DNA of 64,000 nucleotides from Hemileia vastatrix (taxonomy: Eukaryota > Basidiomycota > Pucciniomycetes > Pucciniales > Zaghouaniaceae). The notes beneath the pieces were generated by a model. That model did not search any database. It had not been told where the DNA came from and worked only from the letters and a program-made list of their open reading frames with translations. How positions within the stretch are numbered: the stretch's first letter is position 1; each line of letters starts with the position of its first letter. Location of the stretch: assembly GCA_030280995.1 (NCBI GenBank), contig JASXTE010000002.1:24153683-24217682 (forward strand). Reading direction: 5' to 3'. Shown here piece after piece: positions 57,031 through 64,000 of this stretch. The translations under genes were made by a program, and so were the position numbers.

Positions 57031-57165
57031 TCCAAAGCTTAACTCCAAAATAAGGATAAACTACCTACTATTGTTTTATGAAGCCAGTTCTGAAATGAGG
57101 ATAAACTACCAACTATCATTATCATGAATTCTCCTGGAATGATGATAAACTATATACTGTCATTA
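57031..57165 (+). repeat. Three tandem units with GAGGATAAACTA core
   Basis: ATAAGGATAAACTACC (57049), ATGAGGATAAACTACC (57100) and ATGATGATAAACTATA (57136) sit in units of about 36-51 bp at the very end of Gy-1 pol. In one frame they encode KDKLPT and NEDKLPT; Gy-4 has one such unit at its pol end (about 21875). Confidence 0.7.
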
Positions 57166-57860
57166 TTAAAAAAGCTTTTGTTTAAACTTAATGTAGAAAT
57201 TATATGGTGAAGATTTGTGCTGGAGTGAAATTTTTTTGGTAGAGGTTTTCACAGCAGAACCTTCTAATTTAAATATTGGCAAGTTTAGGTGTAATTGATG
57301 AGCTGGCTGCTCTATGCTCAATAACACCATTATGTTTGTTACCATAGTTTCACAGTTTCTTTTTGAATCCTGGATTTGTTTTTGTGATATAGATAGACCT
57401 CTTAGACTATAAACTGGATCATTATGACATCAACTAAATACACTGATTTGATTACAGGATTCAAGATTAATACTTTATGTTTTTTTTTTAATAATTTTCA
57501 TTTTTAATATTTTTTTATGTTTTGAAATTTATATTAGGGGGTATCATAGTTAGAGATCTTCAATTCCAAAGTACCTCTTTTTTCACCAAATCAACCATGA
57601 CTTTTTTTTAATATATGGCATATTTAACCCCAAAAAAACCTTTTAACTGAGAATTAATTTCAATTTTTTGGATTTCTTTTTGTGTTGTGAAACACCTTTT
57701 AAATAATTACAAATTTCTAACATTGATACCCCCTATTGTTTTAATTTTATTTATATTTAATCTTCTCAGAGATAATTCTCACTGGTTTTCTCCAATAATT
57801 TTTGTAAATTAGAGGGAGTCCACCTAATGATTATTTCTCTTTAGGGGGTTTTAATATTCA
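57166..57860. other. Gy-1 post-pol spacer, truncated
   Basis: Contains GTAATTGATGAGCTGGCTGCTC (split; near 57290), which matches the Gy-4 blocks at 22017 and 22272, then CTTAGACTATAAACTGGATC near 57400 and AGAGGGAGTCCACC near 57811. After about 57860 no further match to Gy-4 is seen, so the 3' region, any antisense genes and the 3' LTR are missing. Confidence 0.6.
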
Positions 57861-58045
57861 GGGATCCACAATCATGGATCAGGAATTTTTTTTTCCAGGA
57901 TCAGAAATTATTAATTGTGAAAGATTCTTATCCACTATCCCCAGCGCTACTGCATAAGAATTTCACAATAATGCATTATCCCACCTTTTATACCCCAATT
58001 TAAATTTCTGATTCCTGATCACAAACTCCTCAAATCCATGATTGA
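57861..58045. repeat. Inverted-repeat unit of about 185 bp
   Basis: CAATCATGGATCAGGA (57870) on the left is mirrored by TCCTGATCACAAACTCCTC then AAATCCATGATTG on the right (58013-58043). The interior has AGCGCTACTGC. It could be a small MITE or a hairpin; no TSD was identified. Confidence 0.45.
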
Positions 58046-58685
58046 TTTTTCAGCCATTCACATGAAATATAATTGTGGATGCCATCCTTATGTCTCTTTT
58101 CACTCTATGCTACTTAATTTTAGTTTCATACACATAAAATTTTTTATCTACACACCCCACCTGCTAATTTGGTGGAAAATTCTTGTTTTCCACTCATCGC
58201 CTAAACCTTCTACCAACAACCTTTTCTACCAGCAATAATGAAGCACCTCTCTACTAGGAAGAAACTTCACTCAGCTATGAATGTTATCACTTTAACTTTA
58301 GTTTCTGACTGTAATTATGACTCTGGTTTGGAATTAAATTGAGCTTTTATGTCTTTTTAATGATCTTTATGAAGAAGAGGATCCCAAAATTACACCAGCT
58401 CTCCCCTCCCTTGAATCACAAAATATTCTTTCCACCAGCATACTCTCTGTCATTATTCAAATAACCCTCCAAAATTTTGAAACACAACTCTTTTAATTTT
58501 TTTTTCATACTCTCCAAATGTTAAACTTGTGTGTTTTATTCACTTGGTTTGGTGTTTTTTTTGCATATTCATTTTTATTATGAGTTTTTGGTGAATGTCT
58601 GTTTTTTTGTTGTCTCATTTTTTTCATTCACCAGCTCATCAAGATATCATATATTCTCTGAGATCACGTAAATTTTCACTGTTTA
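58046..58685. other. Unassigned DNA right of the nest
   Basis: Mixed AT-rich sequence with short frames only (58038-58238 is hydrophobic and low-complexity). 58240-58460 has moderate GC and pyrimidine-rich stretches but no protein I recognise. Confidence 0.4.
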
Positions 58686-59863
58686 GGTCATTATAGTCTA
58701 GTATGTAAGTATGATATAATAGTGTTATTTTATGGTCCAACTACTTATTTATAAATGATTTAGTGATTAAACCTCAGGGGAAGACTAATAGAATAGTTAT
58801 ACTCAAATAAAACTCACAATACTTGGATTTAAATGCGTGCTAGTGGTGGAAAATAGAAGAATAAAATATAGTTATAGCTTTTTATAAAGATAATATCAAT
58901 TTATAAGGGCTTTATAATATATTTCTGAATGTTAATAATTGTATTGTAGTGTTTTTTTGAAGTGTAGTAATTGAATGATGATAATAAACCGTCAAAATCC
59001 CTCCTTACTTATACCCAAATCCACTGGAGTGCACAGACCTTCAATCCAGATGATGTCACTGCTATCCCCGGCAATTACAGCACTGTGAGGGCCCATCACC
59101 TCCCCATGGCGTCCACTTCAAGCAGTTTCAACACCCAGACCTCCAGTAAGGACCCTCCATCACTATTAATAATAACACAGAGTCATACCATAAATAGAAA
59201 ACCCAGATAAAAGCGGATACCATAAAGAAACAGGTAAAATAAATGATCAAAAAGAGATTTAATGAAACTAAAAGCATATAAAGGAAACAAATAAAATGTC
59301 CAAGCCCCCAATAACATCCCCAAGCATCCACATTAACCCAAAAACATCTTTCCAACCCATAAATCCGTGAATAACCATCCAAGGAAGTAATTTTAGTTGT
59401 CCAAACTGGGTGTATGCGCCTGATATAGGTGTCTATGCTTCTGTAGGCGTTGTGAGTCCACTGATTTCGTCCATATGACCTAAAATAAGCAGAAAAACAA
59501 AGGTTATAGGCTATTAAGGGGCTAAAACCCACTTATATACCTAAATATACATAATATACTGCATATTTCACTGAATATGAGATTTATGTATACATATAAG
59601 CTTATGTATGTCAATAATTACTTCATATCACTTAAGATAAGTATATTATGACTCCATTAACACCTTAATAAGTATTATTAGGCCATGGATAAGCTATTTA
59701 AACTATTATAAATTATATAATAGAATAATAATTATATATATATATAATAAAATAATATATATTATTATTTTAACCTTATTTTTAAGATATAAGCTTAATC
59801 TAGTTAAGGTTATCTTATTTTAAGCATAAGAAATACTCAGTCCTAAGGATATTTAGGCTGACA
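58686..59863 (-). mobile_element. Solo LTR family R, copy 2
   Basis: 1178 bp; left end GGTCATTATAGTCTAG (aligned to TGTCAGTACAGTCTAG of copy 3), right end TAGGCTGACA. Flanks GTTTA / GTTTC are a near-perfect 5 bp TSD. Nearly identical to copy 3 by eye. A TATA-like GGGTATAAG (minus) lies at 59008-59020. It also contains a 134-codon minus frame (59128-59532) and a 79-codon plus frame, both kept in copy 3 but broken in copy 1; most likely chance. Confidence 0.82.
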
Positions 59864-60953
59864 GTTTCTTTTTTCATTCATCCATCATATTCTTTCCTCC
59901 TCTCCTCAAAAATTTCTCAAACAATTTGGGTTTATGTATTTTCTCATATTATCTCTTCAGATAAGTCATTTTTTTCATTTTTTTCATTTTTTTGATTTTT
60001 TGATTGCTAATTATTATTGTTTTTGGTTTTCTTTTTCTTTTTTCTATCTGAAATTTTCTTGTAAGTGACTATTTTTTATTTTAATGTGAAAATTAAGTTT
60101 TTTTTCTCTCCCTTTTTCTTTCTTTTTTAGCTCCATCACCCTACTCTTCATTTCTCCTTGGCATGGTCATTATCCCCCAATTCCCCTACTTCACTTTTTT
60201 TTCCATGTAATTAAAACACATATATTTCACATTCTTTATGCATTTCACTTACCCCATATTCAATTTCCCCCAAATGCCAACATCAATCTTTCTCACTCTA
60301 TTTTTCCTACTTTTCAATCAAGGTATGTTTTATCTCCTTTTTTTCGTGCCTATATGATATCTCTTTCCCTATATAAAAAATTTTGTATTTAAATATATTT
60401 ATGACTCTTATATGGATAAAAGTGGACTTATTAAACCCCTCTTGTTCTCATCTCCATTACCACTTTTCAAATTTTGTAAATGTTTGAAAATCAGACTCAG
60501 AATAAGGGTTAAGTTTGTTTTTATCTAATTTTGCTCTAACTAAATATTATCCTGAAGGCTACTTTTTAATTCCCACTAACAGATTTGAATTTAATTCAGT
60601 GGTTTCTGAGATATTAACATTTAAATATGAGCTTTTTTTCCACATTTAAATTATTTTTATTTCATGTCTTTATGTGACAAATTAGGGTTAGGTTTATTCA
60701 AATCACATGTCCTTTTTTTGGAGATTCTCCTGTAGCCTGTTTTTTACTTCTTATAAATGGATTTGAATTTGTTTCAGTGGTTGCTGAGTTATTGACCTTT
60801 AAAGATGAGCCTTTTTTCAAAATATCACTTAATTTACTTGATGTTTTTATATTGCATAATTAGAGAATAAGGCTTCTAAAACACTTATCTGATGATTATC
60901 TAGGCTTTTTTCTCCAAAATCTTAGGATAAATCAATTATATTATGGCCAAGTT
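59864..60953. other. Unassigned DNA between two R LTRs
   Basis: Pyrimidine-rich and AT-rich. A loose direct repeat (AAATTTGTTT...GGTTTCTGAG at about 60570 and GAATTTGTTTCAGTGGTTGCTGAG at about 60765) suggests an old internal duplication of about 190 bp. No gene is seen. Confidence 0.4.
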
Positions 60954-62130
60954 TGTCAGTACAGTCTAGTATATAAGTATGATATAATAGTGTTATTTTA
61001 TGGTCCTACTACTTATTATTAAATGATTTAGTGATTAAACCTCAGGGGAAGACTAATAGAATAGTTATACTCAAATTAAACTCACAATACTTGGATTTAA
61101 ATGCGTGCTAGTGGTGGAAAATAGAAGAATAAAATATAGTTATAGCTTTTATAAAGATAATATCAATTTATAAGGGCTTTATAATATATTTCTGAATGTT
61201 AATAATTGTAGTGTAATGTTTATTTGAAGTGTAGTAATTGAATGATTATAATAAACCGTCAAAATCCCTCCTTACTTATACCCAAATCCACTGGAGTGCA
61301 CAGACCTTCAATCCAGATGATGTCACTGCTATCCCCGGCAATTACAGCACTGTGAGGGCCCATCACCTCCCCATGGCGTCCACTTCAAGCAGTTTCAACA
61401 CCCAGACCTCCAGTAAGGACCCTCCATCACTATTAATAATAACACAGAGTCATACCATAAATAGAAATCCCAGATAAAAGCGGATACCATAAAGAAACAG
61501 GTAAAATAAAAGATCAAAAAGAGATTTAATGAAACTAAAAGCATATAAAGGAAACAAATAAAATGTCCAAGCCCCCAATAACATCCCCAAGCATCCATAT
61601 TAACCCAAAAACATATTTCCAACCCATAAATCCGTGAATAACCATCCAAGGAAGTAATTTTAGTTGTCCAAACTGGGTGTATGCGCCTGATATAGGTGTC
61701 TATGCTTCTGTAGGCGTTGTGAGTCCACTGATTTCGTCCATATGACCTAAAATAATCAGAAAAACAAAGGTTATAGGCTATTAAGGGGCTAAAACCCACT
61801 TATATACCTAAATATACATAATATACTGCATATTCCACTGAATATGAGATTTATGTATGCATATAAGCTTATGTATGTCAATAATTACTTCATATCACTT
61901 AAGATAAGTATATTATGACTCCATTAACACCTTAATAAGTATTATTAGGCCATGGATAAGCTATTTAAACTATTATAAATTATATAATAGAATAATAATT
62001 ATATATATATATAATAAAATAATATATATTATTATTTTAACCTTATTTTTAAGATATAAGCTTAATCTAATTAAGGTTATCTTATTTTAAGCATAAGAAA
62101 TACTCAGTCCTAAGGATATTTAGGCTGACA
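60954..62130 (-). mobile_element. Solo LTR family R, copy 3 (TSD AAGTT)
   Basis: 1177 bp with ends TGTCAG...CTGACA and perfect flanking AAGTT at 60949-60953 and 62131-62135. In minus sense it starts TGTCAGCCTAAATATCC. The GC-rich core (61260-61430) is almost unchanged among the three copies. Confidence 0.9.
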
Positions 62131-62319
62131 AAGTTCTTGAAAAAATTATATATTTGTGCATTTCAATCTAATCATAAACTGGCCAAGAAAGCTGGAGTTC
62201 CATATTAGACAGATATAAAATGGGTTGAACTTTGTAAAAATTGTATCTTTTATTCTAATGTTATCATAGACTATAGAGGAATTCATAGGCAGAGTAATGT
62301 TGAAAAAACTGATTCTAAT

Positions 62320-62658
62320 ATGCTTAATTTTTGGCTTTTCTGTTGTATCAATCATTTTACTGGAAGACCAATTCCGTCACCTGCTAAGATCAAAGTCCAT
62401 GGACTATATTTTCCAGATCATGAATTTATCATGAAATTTGGTCTAGTAAATGAGTTTCTGGAAGAAATTTGGAATTCCTCAAGAGACAATTGTCAAAATA
62501 CTAAGGCACCTCCTGGATTGGAATCTTGCAAAACATTTACTCATTTTGGATGTTCTTTTTGGATCAATCAAAGATTGATAAACTGTGTAAGTAAAGTAAG
62601 GAGTAAAGGTTCAACAGATATTAAAAAATTAGGGAGGGGTTCTAAATATGGTAATTAA
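62320..62658 (+). CDS. Possible coding fragment, 112 codons, unknown
   Basis: Reads like real protein: mixed composition, HFTGRPIPSPAKIKVHGLYF near residues 12-31 and Cys-containing ESCKTFTHFGCSFWIN in the middle, ending in basic KKLGRGSKYGN. Upstream 62131-62319 holds no clear continuation. I recognise no family. It could be a fragment of a host gene or of another transposon; the start codon choice is arbitrary. Confidence 0.35.
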   Translation: MLNFWLFCCINHFTGRPIPSPAKIKVHGLYFPDHEFIMKFGLVNEFLEEIWNSSRDNCQNTKAPPGLESCKTFTHFGCSFWINQRLINCVSKVRSKGSTDIKKLGRGSKYGN

Positions 62659-64000
62659 AGAATTTAAAATTTTTTTTCTTAAATTTTTATTATATCAGTT
62701 AGTAAAGATAATTAATCAACTTTAATTATTTTACCATTGAGCCCCTGTTCTGTATAAAGGTGTTCATTCATTTATATTCTATGAATGAGTTCATAATACC
62801 TTTCTTGTCATGTTTTCTCTAACTTTGCTCATGAAACTATTGGCAGATAGTATTTGGGATTCCTTTACTTGGTTGATTATCTTTTTTAATTAGTTTAATT
62901 AATTATATATGAAATTAAAATGAAAATTTAGTAATCCTTACCCCCTCCCAGAGATAATTGCAGGGCAGGGTATTACCAAATTTTCATATATCATGTGTAA
63001 ATTTTTTGACTTGAAGAAAAAATTGGAATGAAATATGAATGAAATAAAAAAACTATTCATAAAAATTTTTTAATTAAGCAGTCAATTTTGCCAACAGACT
63101 TATTATCTTTAACACATTCTAAAAAGAAAAATTTCTTTAAAAATTTGGAATGAAATATGTAAAAAATAAAAAAAAATGGTCAACAAAAATTTTCATTAAG
63201 CATTTCATTTCCTCAACAGATTTATTGACTTTAACACATTCTATCAAGAAAAATATCTTTTTTGAACCATCTTCAAGTTGATAATTGAGTTTCATCTTAT
63301 CCAATAGGAAATTTTACTTGTCACAGGGGGGAAAACCCCTGTACTAGACATTGAGCTCAGTTTTTGGTCACAGGGTATAATTCTGTGTGTGTTTTATGGA
63401 GTAACCCTGTTTTGAAAAATTCCGAGTGACCATTGTTTTAATCAGATTTTTTTGTTTTTCTGACATTGGCATCCCTTCTTCTGCTGCCTTTACCCCCACT
63501 TCTCTCATTCACAGTAAATTTTTAACTTCATATCTACCTTTCCTCCCCTTCTCACTCTACTTCTCACACCCTTTCATACACTCCTCATTTACTTTTTCTT
63601 GCTTCCTCTCATTCCTGCTTTCTATCTCAATGCTGGGGCTCCTCTCAATATACATCACTGGTCAACTTTCAATACTCCATCATACTTTTATACATGGGCT
63701 CTAGCAAGTAGGCTACTTGATGTTAATCAGCAAGCAGCATAAATGATGCATGTTTCCCCTATTACCTTCATTTTATATAAAATCTATGGCACCTCATTCA
63801 TATCTCCTTGTCACCAGACGACCTACGCACAAGGTCGAGGATGTTCCTGAAAGTGAGATGAGGGATTTAGAAACTTCTTTGAAGCACAGAGGAATGATTT
63901 GAGGAAGTGGTTCGAAGGTTACTCGAAGTAAGAGCTACAGGTTCAAGGTTCATTCAAGAAGAATTATAAAATAGTTTCAAAGGTAATAGGAATTCTCAAG
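62659..64000. other. Right flank, no recognised gene
   Basis: AT-rich. 63025-63262 contains two direct copies of a roughly 120 bp unit (each with TTGGAATGAAATATG and TTTAACACATTCTA). A small inverted GGGGGAAAACCCC lies at 63328. 63426-63704 is an open but pyrimidine-driven hydrophobic frame I do not trust. The last 180 bases (from 63820) are less AT-rich and include a 23-codon open stretch with VEDVPESEMRDLETSL that may begin another element. Confidence 0.4.

Larger units (their letters stand above)
4071..57860 (+). mobile_element. Gy-1: outermost Ty3/gypsy element, decayed, 3' end lost
   Basis: The plus-strand LTR begins TGTAGCAGTTTAAAG at 4071, is split by Gy-2 at 4892/44112 and ends at 44273 just before a primer-binding site. 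Gag, protease, RT and RNase H follow at 44403-49250. The CACTA-like element then interrupts the reading, and integrase resumes at 55303-57020. No 3' LTR was found; recognisable sequence stops near 57860 at a GTAAATTAGAGGGAGTCC-like stretch that has counterparts in Gy-2 (about 11265, minus) and Gy-4 (about 22475). Stops and frameshifts are everywhere, so it is dead. It is the oldest layer of the nest because everything else between 4893 and 57860 is inserted in it or in its inserts. Confidence 0.8.

Noticed and set aside
59128..59532. 134-codon frame in R LTRs as a membrane protein gene
   Set aside because: It lies wholly inside the LTR, is broken in copy 1, and its hydrophobic composition follows the base bias.
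1..59863. R copies 1 and 2 as the two LTRs of one 58 kb element
   Set aside because: Copy 2 has its own near-perfect TSD (GTTTA/GTTTC) and copy 3 another (AAGTT); the DNA between belongs to other families. They are independent solo LTRs.
63426..63704. 92-codon hydrophobic frame as a gene
   Set aside because: Driven by CT-rich sequence (many Phe, Ser, Leu, Pro), no recognisable motif.
1..64000. tRNA or rRNA genes, CRISPR arrays, telomeric repeats
   Set aside because: Nothing resembling them was seen; simple repeats present are TAA, AT and LTR-internal units.

Overview
Kind of genome. This is AT-rich eukaryotic DNA made almost entirely of transposable elements. I see no intact host gene, tRNA, rRNA or CRISPR. 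The Ty3/gypsy elements carry a reverse transcriptase with the core FIDDGGIKGP and a NPGIRRFVWE-like stretch, which I know from basidiomycete elements. Zn2Cys6 clusters, a fungal hallmark, also occur. A TE-bloated, AT-rich fungus, most likely a basidiomycete (for example a rust), is my inference; the species cannot be read from the window.

Layout. Target-site duplications (TSDs) and interrupted reading frames show that bases 4071-57860 are one Russian-doll nest. Outermost is Gy-1 (Ty3/gypsy, plus strand). Gy-2 (Ty3/gypsy, minus, 4893-44111) sits in the 5' LTR of Gy-1. Co-3 (Ty1/copia, minus, 13272-42019, TSD ATCAA) sits in the pol of Gy-2. Co-3 was hit by Gy-4 (Ty3/gypsy, plus, 14080-27116), by Gy-5 (chromodomain Ty3/gypsy, plus, 32014-41367, TSD ATATC) and by a 1.2 kb unidentified unit (27831-29038). 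Gy-2 also holds a diverged solo LTR (5147-6635, TSD ATTAA) and a 261 bp CACTA-type MITE. Gy-1 holds a 5.8 kb CACTA-like element without a visible transposase (49527-55302, TSD AGT), itself carrying a solo LTR, and a second MITE (TSD TGT). Outside the nest lie three young solo LTRs of a family I call R (window start, 58686-59863, 60954-62130), one diverged relative (about 1134-2631) and unassigned AT-rich DNA.

How the parts work together. Gy-1, Gy-2 and Gy-4 are one lineage with gag, protease, reverse transcriptase, RNase H and integrase, all broken by stops and frameshifts. The most interesting signal lies between pol and the 3' LTR of Gy-2 and Gy-4. On the strand opposite to gag-pol, both carry two remnant reading frames (a1 next to the LTR, a2 further in), each with Zn2Cys6-type C-x2-C-x6-C half-sites; a2 continues into Ser/Pro/Asn-rich sequence and a similar C-terminal block. 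A repeat array with core TAAACTG lies just upstream of a2 in both. A solo LTR of the Gy-1/Gy-2 family carries seven 11 bp units, five of them exact CGGAGTCCG, which is the CGG/CCG geometry Zn2Cys6 proteins often bind. A retrotransposon carrying its own antisense zinc-cluster regulators is the candidate new system here; function is inference.

Gy-5 is the best preserved element: LTRs with perfect TSDs, an extra basic ORF upstream of gag, and an integrase tail with an AT-hook-like patch followed by a chromodomain.
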